A stretch of 64,000 nt of DNA from Isoetes taiwanensis (lineage: Eukaryota > Streptophyta > Lycopodiopsida > Isoetales > Isoetaceae): positions 13,614,913 through 13,678,912 of the forward strand of contig JAJEKV010000024.1 of the NCBI GenBank assembly GCA_021234155.1. The letters run 5' to 3'. Positions 1-11,539 of the stretch are shown one piece after another. The translations under genes were made by a program, and so were the position numbers. Each line of letters starts with the position of its first letter. The stretch's first letter is position 1. Under the pieces are notes generated by a model. The model made no database searches and was not told where the DNA came from. It saw nothing but the letters and a program-made list of their open reading frames with translations.

Positions 1-89
1 ATAGATGTAAACTCCCTCTCGCCCAAATTCTAGAACCGCCTCCGCATCTCTTAGCGATCTTTGGGCTTTATCCACGACGACTGCAAAAC

Positions 90-188
90 ATGGCCCGAAC
101 CAAAATGCATCGCCAGAAGCTGCCTGCGCGAAAACTACCGCTTCACCTATACCCATATCATTCGGCGGTATGCGCAAAAGGCCGCTGA
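90..188 (+). pseudogene. Possible H3-type N-terminus (MARTK start) in element A
   Basis: A 32-codon ORF opens with MARTKMHRQKLPARK. MARTK is the start shared by canonical H3 and most centromeric H3 proteins, and Lys/Arg residues follow as in an H3 tail. In element C the ORF holding the H3 fold starts with the similar MANTKS. The stretch lies in the leader of element A upstream of the H3-like fold at 951-1339, about 860 bp away and separated by stops, so a chance match cannot be excluded. No known domain follows directly. Confidence 0.3.
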
Positions 189-950
189 GAGGGGGTCGTC
201 ACTTCTGGACGAGGAAGATATCCTGTGAGGAGCAGGATTATTAACTGGATCCGATTGATGTCTTCAATCGTACAGTGAGCAGACGGCGGCCACATCACCA
301 ACCTCCATGGACGAGGGAGACAAGGGAGGTATATGAAGTTAGCAGAGCCGAGAGATCCCGGCAGCTAGGAAAGAGCGTAGACCATTCCGGGCGTTCCAAG
401 GAATCCCCAGCATTGAAGAGCAGCATGTGTCCGAGTCATGAGGAAGTGTGATCTCACAGGTTCATTAGGAAATATGAAACGGAGAAGAGGAAGGAAGACA
501 AAAGAGGAAGAGGGAAGAGGAGGAACGTATGCTAGAAGAGAAAAAGAAGGTGAAGGGGAAGTTTGTGGACTCCGTGACAAGGAAGTCGCTGACGCCCCAA
601 GAAGAGGCCTAACCCCAAGATCGCCATCATGAGCCACACACGACGAACCTCCAACCCTCCGACTACCTTTCCGGGATGGGGATTTCAACCCTATCGCCGC
701 AGTGGAAGCTCTTCTAAACCCCTGCAGCGAATAATTGTAGTACCCGGAAAGGTACCAAATATCTGGAGAGCAACCCCAGAAGACCGGCGCGTAAGCCCCC
801 GAAAATCTCTACGGGATAGAAGAAGTGTTCACCTAATTCGCCCGGTGCCTACGCCACCGGCTGTGGTCAAGATATTTGTGAGGGAAGATGAGGAGCACTT
901 TAGGCGATATGAAGAAATGAGCCCATGCCAAGTACTCTCACGAAGAAACA

Positions 951-1339
951 GTGGTCCCATTTGTTAAAGGAGGATCGCCAACGGCGACCTTGAAGCCACC
1001 ACCAAAGCCCAAGCTCCTGCCACCACCCAAGAAGGAAGAGGCTCTACAGGATGGAGGTGTGGAGAGGAGAGCGCTAAGGGAGATTAGGCACTTCCCAGTC
1101 AGCCTACGGACTTCTAATCCCCCCGCGGCCCCCTTTGCCTCATTGGTTCGAGAAGTGATGCAGCCTACGTGATCTTGACTTCAGTGGTCACTTCGACGCA
1201 GGGCGTCACCGGCAATGCAAGAAGCGCCGAGGCAAAGATAGTGCAACATTTTGAAGACTCAACAAAATTTCTTTGCATCGTTTCATGCCAGGTTTCGCGG
1301 ACTCTCATGCGACAAGATATGAGTCTTATGACCACATAA
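951..1339 (+). pseudogene. Decayed histone-H3-like (CENH3-like) fold of element A
   Basis: Residues 41-46 of the frame opening at 951 read ALREIR, followed by HF and then AAPFASLVREV, which aligns with the alpha-N and alpha-1 region of H3. After a frame change near 1166 another frame runs to a TAA at 1337-1339 and gives a match to the rest of the fold: an AEA..IV..FED segment (alpha-2 of H3: AEAYLVGLFED), then FLCI, and finally TLMRQDMSLM, which resembles the VT(I/L)M.KD..LA end of alpha-3. The AAPF..LVRE wording and TLMR.D are closer to plant centromeric H3 than to canonical H3. Matching is scattered, the frame is broken, and only the co-linearity of four motifs and the shared position with element C support it. 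The gene lies upstream of gag in the sense strand. Confidence 0.65.
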
Positions 1340-2070
1340 AGGAGAACGCTTCAGAATCCTTTTTTGTAAATAATTAAAATTTTGTAATATAGAGCAATTT
1401 TGTGCACTTTTAATTGCATTGAACTTTGATTAATGACAAGCTGTGGTGTTTCGTGAAGTTTCTATTTCGTAAAATAGACATTTGCGCATCGAAGATGTTC
1501 ATACCGCTTCGGTCAAGAAACTAAACTTTAGTTTTTGAGCCGTGCCAAGTCGAGACCTTGCCCTAACTTCGTCTAAAAATGCCCAAATCACTCAAATAAG
1601 GGGTCAATTCTGACCTGATTTGATGAGCCCATCATCCTTTACACCATTAGTTTATCTAAATTGACACCTTTTGATCGAAATTAGATCGATAAAACCATTA
1701 CCATACCGGTCAAAGAACTAAACTTTTAGTTTTTGAGCGAGGCGCTAAAGTCGTGAGACCTCCTACCATTTCTTCAATTTAACTTGTCCAAATCATCTTC
1801 AACCGTTGTATAGCATCTTTTAGGTAATCCAGCCATGTTCAAACACTTGATCTAGTCTTTAAATTGCCATTTTGACCTTAGATAGACTAGAATTACCCAA
1901 CCCCAGGAATTTTCCAAGTCACCCAAAAATTAGGGTTTCCCCCTTTTCTATAAATAGACCCCTCATTCCTCAAATAGCACCCTACAAATCTGCTCCTGCC
2001 TTTTTAGCCGATTTTCCAACTCCCTGAGGCGCTCTTGCAACCGTCTGATACTCCCTTCCGCAATTAACCA
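1340..2070. other. Spacer of element A between H3-like ORF and second accessory ORF
   Basis: No coding sequence is visible. The stretch holds a direct repeat of about 40 bp (1501-1540 and about 1701-1740, both containing an AAACTTT(T)AGTTTTTGAGC core) and ends in promoter-like sequence with TATAAATAG at 1949-1957. It would separate two independently expressed ORFs. Confidence 0.5.
1949..1957 (+). promoter_or_regulatory. Candidate internal TATA box upstream of accessory ORF2 of element A
   Basis: TATAAATAG matches the plant TATA consensus and sits in pyrimidine-rich sequence 114 bp before the ATG at 2071. The spacing would suit a transcript starting at about 1980-1990 with a short leader. It lies inside the element, not in the LTR, so it would give accessory ORF2 its own transcript. 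There is no expression evidence. Confidence 0.4.
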
Positions 2071-3526
2071 ATGGCAACCCTCGACTTTCGCAGATGGTAC
2101 AAATACACATACCATGTCGCCGGTGTTCCACACTCCACCAAATCTTCCATATCTTCAGAAGGAGGTAGATGTCCAAGCAACCTTGCACGCAACCCCAGCT
2201 TAGAGTAGAGTCTTGTCTGAGTTCCAAGCTAGGGTAGAACCAGCGCTAGTGCAACTCCCCCCTTGCATAGGCTACTTTGTTCCTAGACAGCCCCTCGCAA
2301 AAAAGATTAGACGATGTTCAACATCGCCAAATACCTAACAAACAAGGCGCTAAATAAGACACTGAAAGCCAATGGTCCCAATCGGCCAATAGGACCAAGT
2401 ACTTTCCTTCAACACCGCCTTTGGCAATCTTTCTTACCCACCGTGTCGAGAACACCGTGGGGAAACCTCCATTCCCCCATGGACGTGGGACCCATTAGCC
2501 ATAGCAAAGAGAGCAACGCCCTTACGCAAGATGAGCATGAACAGAGCAGAAGGAAAAGAAGAGGAGGACCTGCGCGACGAAAGCAGAATCGAGGAGGAGG
2601 AAGACTATGTCGAAGCTCGACCCGCCAGAGGAGCGGGCGCATAGCGTAACAAGAGTGGCAAGACTTCGAGAGAAGCCGCAACCTTTAGAGTCGCCAAGCC
2701 CTTTGGCTAGGCATTACAAGCCTAGCCCCCCATTATTGTCGAGGGCTAGGAGGGGGCTTCTGCTTTACATCCAAAACCTCCCCTGAAAGTGCGCGGAAAG
2801 GAGTACAGACCCGAAAGTTGTTGCACCAGCTCCGGGCTAGGACCTAGACGCACTTCATCGCCCGAAAGGAGCATCCCACTTCCCCTCCAGGGGTAGCCGA
2901 CACTTACACGGGAGAGTCGACTGACATCCAAGCCTACAAAGAAGCAATCGCGCATCATGGAGGCGCATAAGGCCGTGAACAAGCTACCGACAGAGGAAGA
3001 GTTCCTTGCCTTACAGAACAGATGGGGATTCGCCACGACTCAAACATCCTAACGCAAGCTTTTTCCCAGCACCTCCCCCGGAGAGAAGAGGCGACCGACT
3101 CGTGGAGGGTTTCAAAGAACCGAGACTACTGTGGAGCTCACCACGGTGGAGGTTGATGACTTTTGCAAGCGCATTACGTAGCGGGATACCGAGTGGGTCA
3201 GGACCCGCCTCGCAACGCAGGGTCGCCGCAGATACCTTCCCCTGCTGATGGATGGAAGAATAGCGGTAATTCACCGCAAGTTCACCCCCAGAGGTGAGGA
3301 AGGAGTATCGATGTTGATCGTACTCTCAGGATTCGGCCGGCATGCACGGTTGCCCCTCAACACCGAGTATGCAATCCTAGTGAAGAGAGCGGTAGCACTC
3401 GACGTCTTCGACTTCGCCATACCTTACAGGCGGCAGGGAAGACTGGCGGTGACCGCAGCTTATACCTCCGACCGCAGAGTGGAAGACTTGGCGAGAGCCT
3501 TGCAGACGGATTCACCAATGTCTTAG
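2071..3526 (+). pseudogene. Decayed accessory ORF2 of element A, homologous to element C 21864-23255
   Basis: The reading frame opens with MATLDFRRWY, comparable to MAAANLVAWY in element C, and soon after another frame reads PPNLPYLQKEV, matching PPQLYLEREV of C. At 3248-3526 an open stretch includes RLPLNTEYAILVKR and RQGRLAVTAAYTSDRRVEDL; it aligns with the C-terminal part of the C protein (KLPYRTFTYVLVRR, then TAAPLAIAYPPEVASI). Between these ends the frame is scattered by stops and shifts. I recognise no known domain. The conserved position in two diverged copies suggests the protein served the element or its mobility. Confidence 0.55.
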
Positions 3527-3784
3527 GGAACTTGGGTCATTCAGTGGGAACAGCCCAAGTGAAAAAGTTCCTAGAGGATAATCCATCTTACCGGCGTCAG
3601 CAAGAATGACTAGCAGTCTTGATCCCAGAAGTTGTAATCTTGTATTAGCATGTTATAAAATAGGAATATAATTTCTTTTGCACTATAAATGTTTTGTTGA
3701 TGTATTTTGTGTCCCCGACCATACCAACAAACATAAATAATGCAAGAGAACAAGAAAAACTAACCATATAGCTATGAACCACTT

Positions 3785-4972
3785 GTGTATGCAGCTAGAG
3801 GCCTAAGCGCAGGGGAACGACAACTGCGAGAACTTATAGAAGAACAGAGTCCGCCCAGGCCACGTCCGGCAAGGAACCTGCTTGAAGAATTTGGAGCCAT
3901 GACCCCAGAAGAGGAAATATCACAGATGAGGACGGACCTTGAGCAGATAAAGGCTTTGCTAGCCGCACAAGCAGGAGCAGGTTCGGTGGGTAACGCTCAA
4001 CTGCCGCAAGCATCAGCTCGGAGAACAGGAAGAGACAAGAAGAGGAGCAAGAGAAGGAGGTCCTCCAGCCCGAACCTTCCGACTCAAGCTCGATTCGACT
4101 CGATTCCGGAGGAAGAAGAAGAGCGTAACCAAGACCTAAGATGGAAGGCGAGGAACACTGGACGGAATTTAACAAAGGGACACAAGAACCTCGACTACCG
4201 TAAGAAAGTAGACTCGTGATTGGGAAATGTTTGAAGGCCAGGAAGCTCGAGCAATTCCTCAGGTGAGAATAGGTCGCATGGAGGCGAGGCTTGGCTTGAC
4301 GAGATGAGTGAATATGGCAACGCCTATGGTATGAAGGATAAGGATAAAGGTAGGTGGCAATAAATAATCTGGGGAGCAAAGACACATTTGGTGGAAGGGT
4401 TATGCCAAGGCTCATGGCTTAAGCAGTGGATGCTTGCGTGTTCAAGAAGTTTGCTAAAGCCTTCTAAGCGCCATTACGCTCCAAGAGAGCACAAGTCCAA
4501 AGATGATGCAAAGAAGTTTTCTACAGTTGCAAAGAAGGCAACAAGTCAGGCGTAAAATATACGAGGGAATTCATGAGGTCGAGGTCAGATGTGCCAAAGT
4601 TAGGTGAGAAGCATGCAAAGAGAAAGCTACATTGAAGGTCTGAATGAGGAGATCCGCAAGTTTGCGGGCAATAAACCCTAGAACAAGATCGGAAGCCCGG
4701 AGTCCAAGGCAATAAGCTTGCAAGGAACGGGACCTCGTAATAGCGGCGTAAGCAAAAATATTACCAGGATAAAGGCAAGGCAGCAGACAGTTTTAGCCCA
4801 AGGACAGCCAGCCCAGGACCAGCTAGAGCCCCATATAGTAACAATCAAGGGAAGCAGCAGGAGAAAAAGCAGTGTGTCCTTCAAAGACAAACAGAAGGGT
4901 CAAACTACTCCAAAGCCCGATCCTTCGCAGGCCATGCCCAAGGAAAAGAGACAGGAGTGCATAGAAAAGTAG
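3785..4972 (+). pseudogene. gag: gag of element A, broken
   Basis: The first open part (3785-4219, 144 codons) begins near LRELIEEQSPP, has a short coiled-coil-like segment (EEEISQMRTDLEQIKALLAAQ) and a basic cluster (KKRSKRRR), as in the N-terminal half of the element C gag. The capsid part (about 4220-4690) survives only as scattered fragments in several frames; element C shows the intact form with WLDEMKEFGK and IWWKGYARAK. A second open part (4718-4972) is a basic, Gln/Pro-rich linker before the zinc knuckle. Gag would form the particle that packages element RNA. The breaks make this copy non-functional. Confidence 0.75.
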
Positions 4973-4973
4973 C

Positions 4974-7900
4974 TTTGCTTCAGGTGCTTCCAGCCAGGCC
5001 ATAGGACAGCGAACTGCCCATATGTCATGAGTGCAGCGCTAGCAGAATTGGGAGATTGGGACACCCTGTCTGACGACGACGGCGAGGAAGTCCGCGACTA
5101 CATTCAGGGTGCTGAGTGTCATATCTTTGCCGCAATAGATACAGAGCAAGCAGAGAGCCAGTATAAGGTAATTTCCACAGTAGGGAAGGCCAAGGCCAAG
5201 TCATTTATAGTCCTGATAGATTCGGGAAGTAGCCATAACTTTGCACCCCCCAGAATGGTTCAAATGTTGAAGTTGAAACCACTAAAGTCAAAGCCAAGGC
5301 CCGTGGTCTTAGCAAGTGGAGCAGTAAGGCAGACGGCAGGCAAGAGAATCAACTTTGACATCGACTTGCCAGGGATTAACATCCAGATGGGGGCAGAGGT
5401 AATGGGCATTGGCAAATACGACTTGATCATAGGTATGGAGTACCTTGGACCAGCAGGGGCCATTATTGATTGTGGAAAGCGGAAGGTGACCTTCCCAACA
5501 CCCGACGGCAAGATCATTGAGATAACAGGTAAAGAAGTTGTTCCCATCATGCAGTGTATGTCTTCTAAACGGTTGTTCAAGTGCATCAAGAGTGAGCAAG
5601 TGGCATACATCTTCAAGCTTGAGATTAGTGAGCCGAAATTGGAAGGAAGCAAAGAAGACAAGGTGCTCAGCAAGTTGCCAAAGCAAATAGCTAAGCTGAT
5701 CACGGAGTTCCATGATCTCTTTCCAGATGAGATCAAGCAGCTCCCTCCTTATAGGGGAGTCGAGTGCGAGATAGCACTCGAACCGGGAACAAAGCCGACA
5801 AGCAAGGCTCCATATAGAATGACAATGCAGGAGTTGTCGGAGCTAAAGAAGCAGTTGCAGGAGCTGCTCGACCTAGGTTTCATTAGACCTAGTGTTTCGC
5901 CATTTGGAGCGCCCATTCTCTTCGTTAAGAAGAAGGATGGTAGTTTGAGGATGTGCATAGACTATAGACAGTTGAATAAGCACACCATTAAGAACAAGTA
6001 TGCGCTTCCAAGATCAGACGACTTGATGGATCAGCTTCAAGGAGCAAAGATCTTCTCCAAAATCGACTTAAGGTCAGGCTATCATCAGATTCGGATAAAG
6101 GAAGAAGATATCCATAACCGCCTTCAGGACGCGGTATGGGCATTATGAGTTCACGGTAATGCCTTTCGGCTTATCAAATGCCCCCGCAACGTTCATGAGG
6201 CTCATGAACGATATCTTCAGGGAGTTCCTAGACACCTTTGTGATTGTTTTCTTTGATGACATTTTGGTGTATAGCAGATCCCTTGAAGAGCACGTACAAC
6301 ACTTGAGAAGAGTGCTAGAGAAGTTGAAGAGGCACCAGTTGTATGCCAAGTTGTCGAAGTGCCACTTCGCAACGGAAAAGGTGGAATACCTTGGTCATGT
6401 GATCTCAGCAGAAGGCATCTCGACGGACCCCGCCAAGATTGAAGCAGTGATTCAGTGGCCGGCGCCGAAGAACGTGCATGAGGTCAGAAGTTTTCTCGGG
6501 CTAGCAGGGTACTACAGGAAGTTCGTCAAGAACTTTGCTAAGATAGCGGCCCCGTTAACAGACCTAACGAGGGCAGAGAAGGTGAAAGATTGGGCAGAGC
6601 ATTGGCACAAGAAAGCCCAAAAGGGGTTTGAATTGTTGAAAGAAGCTCTAATGACAGCCCCTGTCTTGACCCTGCCGGACCCGGAGAAAGATAAGCTGGT
6701 AGCAACAGATGCGAGTAAGATAGCTACAGGTGCGGTGCTTATGCAAGAAGAGCGTGTGGTAGCGTATGACTCCAGGAAGATGAACGACGCCGAAACGCGC
6801 TACCCCACGCATGATCAGGAATTGCTTGCGGTTGTCAGGGCGTTAAGAATATGGAGGCACTATCTCTTGGGGAGGAAGTTCCAATTGGATACCGACCATC
6901 AGAGCCTCCAGTATGTATTCACGCAACCACACCTTAATCTGAGGCAGCGGAGGTGGATGGAGTTCCTCGAAGAGTATGACTTTGATATAGTCTACAAGCC
7001 GGGGAAGCTCAATGTAGTAGCAGATGCGCTTTCAAGGCATCCCCTGACAATTAGAGTGCATTGCAATGCAGTTTCGACGCTCTCCAGCGACTTTGGTAAG
7101 AAGATTGAAGAGACCTTGCCAACGGATGTGGACTTCAAGGAAGCATGGGCAAGCCTCTCTAGGGAGGCTAGAACAGACAAAGAGCGGGAAGCCTTCAAGC
7201 ATTATAAGAAGGAGGGCAACCTGTTATATCATAAGAACAAGTTGTGCGTACCCGAATCATCAGGTGTAAGGAAATTGATCCTCCATGACACGCACAACAG
7301 CCCAATAGCTGGCCATGCGGGATTCATGAAAACATATTTCAAAGTGCGTAGCAGCTATTATTGGCCAGGAATGAAGAAGCAGGTAGCTCGCTACATCAAG
7401 GAATGTCAGCTATGCCAGCAGACGAAGGCGGAGCAGCTTCGAATCCCAGGGGCATTAGAGCCATTAGCGGTGCCAAACGCTAAGTGGGAGGTAATCAGCA
7501 TGGATTTCATAACAGGACTCCCAAGGACGGTAAGAGGGAAGGATGCCTTGATGGTAGTGGTCGACAAGTTGTCGAAGATGGCACATTTTGTGCCATGCAG
7601 GACCACAGATACAGCTATGGGTACAGCAAAGCTCTTCACCAAAGAGATTTTCAGGCTTCATGGCATGCCAAGGGAGATTATCTCCGACAGGGATCCGAAG
7701 TTCATGAGTGCCTTTTGGCAAGACCTCTTTGCGACGATTCAGACCAAGCTATCCATGAGCACGGCGTATCATCCTCAGACGGATGGCCAAACGGAGCGGA
7801 CCAACAGGATCTTAGAAGACATGCTACGAAACTATGTCTGGAATAAGCAAAGTATGTGGGAAGAATTTATTCACTTGGTGGAGTTTGCATACAATAGCAC

Positions 7901-8540
7901 CAAGCAGGAATCATCCCAAATGTCGCCATTTATGATCAATTTACTATCAGTGTTTAACTCCGCACACTTGGCACAACCCCGTGTCAAAAGTGGAAGTTTC
8001 GCAGCCAGATGTTGGCCGATATGCGGCTTCGTGGAAGAGGTTCAAGGATATTCGCTAGCAAAGAAGAAGTCGACAAAAAGAGCATCGCCGACAAGCATCG
8101 AACAGTCAGAGAGTTCAAAGTTGGAGATGATGTATGGCTCAAGATCAAGGTGAAGCAGGCGAAGCTCAGGATCGGGAATTGCAAGAAGCTTGCTCCAAGG
8201 TGGGCTGGACCCTTCAGAATAGTCAAAAGAGTAGGTAATCAATCCTACAAGCTAGACTTGCCAGCATACCTAAAGATTCATAAGGTCTTCCACGTGAGTT
8301 TGTTGAAGAAGCACACTCCAAATCCAGACGAAGTCTTGGACACTCCAACGTTATTGGAAATGACGGAGGAGCAGCTGGAAATAGTTCCAGAACTGATATT
8401 GACAAAGCTTTCAAGAAAACGAGGAGATCAGAATTCCTCCAGTATTTGGTCAAGTGGAAACACTTGCAGTGGAAGACGCGACATGGGTACTTAAGAAAGA
8501 TTTAGTAAAGCAATACCCACAGTTTATGGAGCAATGGGAC
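4974..8540 (+). pseudogene. pol: pol of element A: knuckle, PR, RT, RNase H, integrase, chromodomain
   Basis: A CCHC knuckle ([14 protein letters not shown], about 4977-5018) follows a stop. Protease shows LIDSGSSHN near 5212. RT runs from about 5750 with [13 protein letters not shown], a frameshift near 6115, MPFGL at 6159 and FFDD as the catalytic box at about 6249. RNase H begins at about 6704 ([12 protein letters not shown]) and continues to ADALSRHP. Integrase has an H-H-C-C finger (about 7280-7420), then MDF, SDRDPKF and [10 protein letters not shown] as the D-D-E core. Another frameshift lies near 8000-8030. A GPFRIVKR core and the remains of a chromodomain (SIWSSGN frame change at about 8430, then WVLKKDL in another frame) close it. 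FFDD replaces the usual YxDD, as it does in element C. Confidence 0.88.
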
Positions 8541-9474
8541 GGCAAGGTCATCTCCGAAGAAATCGGCTCAGGCATGTCGATTTGTGTAGGTTAATTCTTG
8601 TGTAGTTAGGATTAATCTACGCATGCAACCTATGCTTGGTATGGGTCGCACGCGTTGTTCTGCGATGATGAGACCACTACGGTGATCTCTAGGGCGTGGT
8701 GTAATGTCAATGTAGGCATGACCGCGTTTCCGCTTGGGAAAAGTGGAAGGTAGATTAGAAAGTCTACTGTCCCCATCAAGTAGACGACCTCGAGAGAAAG
8801 GAGGTCATTGAGGATGCATTGATAGGGAAAGCACCTTTAGCCCCATATATGCTTTGATAGGAGGAATCTATCCTTCACGCCCCCCACGCGAGAAGGATAT
8901 CCTCCACGCTGGGCAACTAGAGGTGTAGGCATGCATGGCATATAGGCATATAGGGCGGCCGTCTCCACGGCCATTATGGAAGATTCATCCTCTTCCCTAT
9001 GGGAGATTAGCCATGCATTCATGTAGATAGGTGGGGTGGTCACCATATAACCAAAATTTATTAAATAATTAAAATGGTACTAACGTAGTGTCGACCTGCA
9101 GGCCAATAGAGCGCTCCGGAGGGCAAGAAGGTCGAGCTACGAAGACTTGCAACACAAATTTTGTTGGAATGTGTTGCAAGGAACGAAGAGTACCTCGAAC
9201 AATAATTATAGATATGAAATGTTGAAATTTTGTCTAACTTAATGTCGTATTAACTAAACTAGGAATAACTTGTTTAATGAAGTTATGAATGGATAAGTAT
9301 TCCATAGTATAATGACATAATAATGTTCTAAAAAATATTACCTTAGGGTAATCTTGGTAAATGTATAAATATTATATTGTATGCATCACGTTGATTGCAG
9401 ATTGCAGATTAGGAAGATCCCAAGGTGGGGAGACCCACGATGCTGCGGACAACATCATTTCAAGGTGGGGAGAA
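8541..9474 (+). other. 3' untranslated region and polypurine tract of element A
   Basis: No ORF of note. The region is AT-rich from about 9055. The tract CAAGGTGGGGAGAA at 9461-9474 directly precedes the LTR and would prime plus-strand synthesis. CAAGGTGGGGAGA also occurs 40 bp upstream at 9421-9433, a duplicated tract. Confidence 0.7.
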
Positions 9475-11039
9475 TGTGACGTTCCAGCACAAGATAACGG
9501 TCCCGGGGATTATAATCGCATCGCCTCGCCACGCCAGACACGCGCCTCCCAACCGACGGTACGCCGACGGATAGCCAGGTAAGTAGCCCTAGGGGCAACT
9601 TGCTAGGTATGTTCATATGTTATTAATGTGCACATGTGCACATTAATGTGGGCACACCTTTCCATGTAGACATATTTTGCCACCTAGCCATTAAAGGCAA
9701 GTGGGGCCTTTCCAATTATCCCACATGCTAAAATGGGTAATTGGAAACCCTAGCCCTAAACCCCATGACTATTTAGGGTAGGAAAACCCTAACTTGTTAG
9801 TTTTCGTCCATAGGGTTTTAGAGCTCTGTTTTGGCTGCCCCAGAGCCAAAACCGCCTCCCGACGCCCAAGCTTAATTGCGCCATCAGTTTCCCTGAATTC
9901 GATCAGCTCAGCAGGATGGTTGAACTCAGGTCAGGAGGAGCCACTCAAGGATCAGGTATTTGGTCAATTTAATAGCTTAATCCGTCTTCTAGTCATAGAA
10001 TCAGTAGGCTTAACCTATTAAATTGCCCATAGCAGCTATCTAGATCTCTAGATCCCAGACACTAACTAAAGAACCTAACTCTATGATATAGATTAGATCT
10101 AGTTCTTTAGTTCTTCTATGATATATATGGATGATGTATCTCTGTGAACTCCTTGTATTGGGAAGGGGGGTAGAGGCCTAAGGCTTTGTAGTTGATGCTC
10201 CTAGAGTAGCCTCTCTAGCACACTGTAGATTCGGCCTGCAGGTACAAGAACCACACCCGGTTGTGGGTGAAGGGGCCGACCGGGCTAAGAAGGAGGTTCA
10301 TGTCCGACTCTTGAATGATCCCTCCGGTGTGTAAGGCCTACCAGGGGATCATTGTGACTAGGCCTAATGGCTTACCACCGAAAAGGGTAAGGCATGGGCT
10401 CGACACCCGTGAAGTGGTGTACACTTTCCGGTGGGTGGGGTCGAATACAGGCAAAGGGCCCTCTAGTCACCTTGAGTCAGCATGTAGATCTTTGGAGGGA
10501 GTGATCCCTACCTGCCCCATCGGAACTGGGATGATGACCCCAGGAATAGCCCTTTTGGCTATGCATCCGGCGGGCTACAGTCAGGTCCCGACACTTTTCA
10601 GCCTACTCTGCAAAGTGTGCACAGGAGGGGCGGATGGAGTGGACAACCCTATGCCATGTTCTTATGCCAGCCAAATCCATTGCCATGAATTCTGTCTGCA
10701 ATGAACTCTGGAGACCCAAGCCGTCAGTCATCCCCTTGAATCTGAGCCTTGGGTAGAACTCCCTATGTGATGTGCTGATCATTGTCTATGCAGATGTTGA
10801 TGCACCACCCTTCTGGGTGGGAGGAGGATTATGTTGTATACTGACATGTATGTTTACGCTTCCGCAGCTAGGTAGGCCCTGAGGGAGACAGGGTAGAATG
10901 ACACCTTCACTCTTCCCACTGGGACTCGTTACGGGTGCAGTGATGTGTGGAGGGCTCTGTATCAGTGTGGAGCTGGTATGGGGGGAGAACTCCTGTTTGT
11001 ATACGGTGAGGGCACCGTATGCGAGTAGGGGACGTCACA
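9475..11039 (+). repeat. 3' LTR of element A (1565 bp)
   Basis: The LTR starts TGTGACGTTCC immediately after the purine tract and ends GACGTCACA, so its ends form the inverted repeat TGTGACG/CGTCACA, identical to that of element C. Internal blocks match the C LTR, for example GCAAAGTGTGCACAGGAGGG near 10611 and the CACCCTTC.GGGTGG hairpin near 10806. It is about 90 bp shorter than the C LTRs. No partner LTR is in the window. The next base starts element B coding sequence. Confidence 0.85.
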
Positions 11040-11109
11040 TCTCTACACCAACATCGACTTCGATCCGTGTAGTATCGTGGGCCCCTGACGCCGTCCTTGC
11101 TGTTCCATG

Positions 11110-11390
11110 TTCTGATTCGCCTCTTGCCTCTGCTCCAGTTCATGCCCTAGATTCTGATCATATTCTTGATGATGTCCCAGCTCCAACTCCAGTTTCTGCT
11201 CCAGTTCTGGTTCCTGTTCCTGCTCCAGTTCTTGCTCCAGTCTCTGTTCCTGCTCCAGCTCTTGCTCCAGTCTCTGTTCTTGCTCCAGCTCTTGATCCAG
11301 TCCCTGTTTCTGCTCCAGTTCTTGATCCAGTTCATGCTCCAGTTCATGTTCCTGCTCACGTTCACATTTCTCGCTCATGTTCCCGCTCTC
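11110..11390 (+). repeat. Low-complexity GCTCCAGTT/CTTGCTCCAG repeat in element B
   Basis: About 280 bp are built of variant 6-, 12- and 18-bp units around GCTCCAGTTCTTGATCCAG. In the sense frame they would give an Ala-Pro-Val-rich linker (repeats of P-V-x-A-P), a plausible disordered region between gag and protease. The other frames give Leu/Gln/Phe-rich or Glu/Gln/Leu-rich shadows. The repeat crosses no element boundary. Confidence 0.8.
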
Positions 11391-11539
11391 GCTTTTGTAG
11401 AGGCTTCTTCATGCCCTCGGCCATTATCTCAAGATTTCTCTTGCGAGTTCGATAAATCTAGAAGGCAAGATCCAAGTTCAAGATTTGCAATCCAGTTCAC
11501 TCGTCGGCTAGCTTCGACACCATCGAAGCTTGCTCCAAT

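Larger units (their letters stand above)
1..11039 (+). mobile_element. Element A: Ty3/gypsy chromovirus with accessory ORFs, 5' LTR outside the window
   Basis: This is a large LTR retrotransposon entered from inside. In order it shows a decayed histone-H3-like ORF (951-1339), a decayed second accessory ORF (about 2071-3526), gag (3785-4972), a CCHC knuckle, protease, reverse transcriptase, RNase H, integrase and a chromodomain (to about 8540), a purine tract (9461-9474) and a 3' LTR (9475-11039). The layout and protein sequence match element C closely, so both are members of one family, with A the older and more broken. The PR-RT-RH-IN order is that of Ty3/gypsy, and the chromodomain places it with chromoviruses. 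No primer-binding site or 5' LTR is visible at the left edge. The right end abuts element B coding sequence with no B LTR between them, so A is inferred to have inserted into B; TCTCT at 11040-11044 would be one copy of its target duplication. Confidence 0.9.

Noticed and set aside
10898-11455. 185-codon frame spanning the LTR of element A into element B
   Set aside because: It crosses an element junction and runs through the GCTCCAG repeat; chimeric and without a motif.
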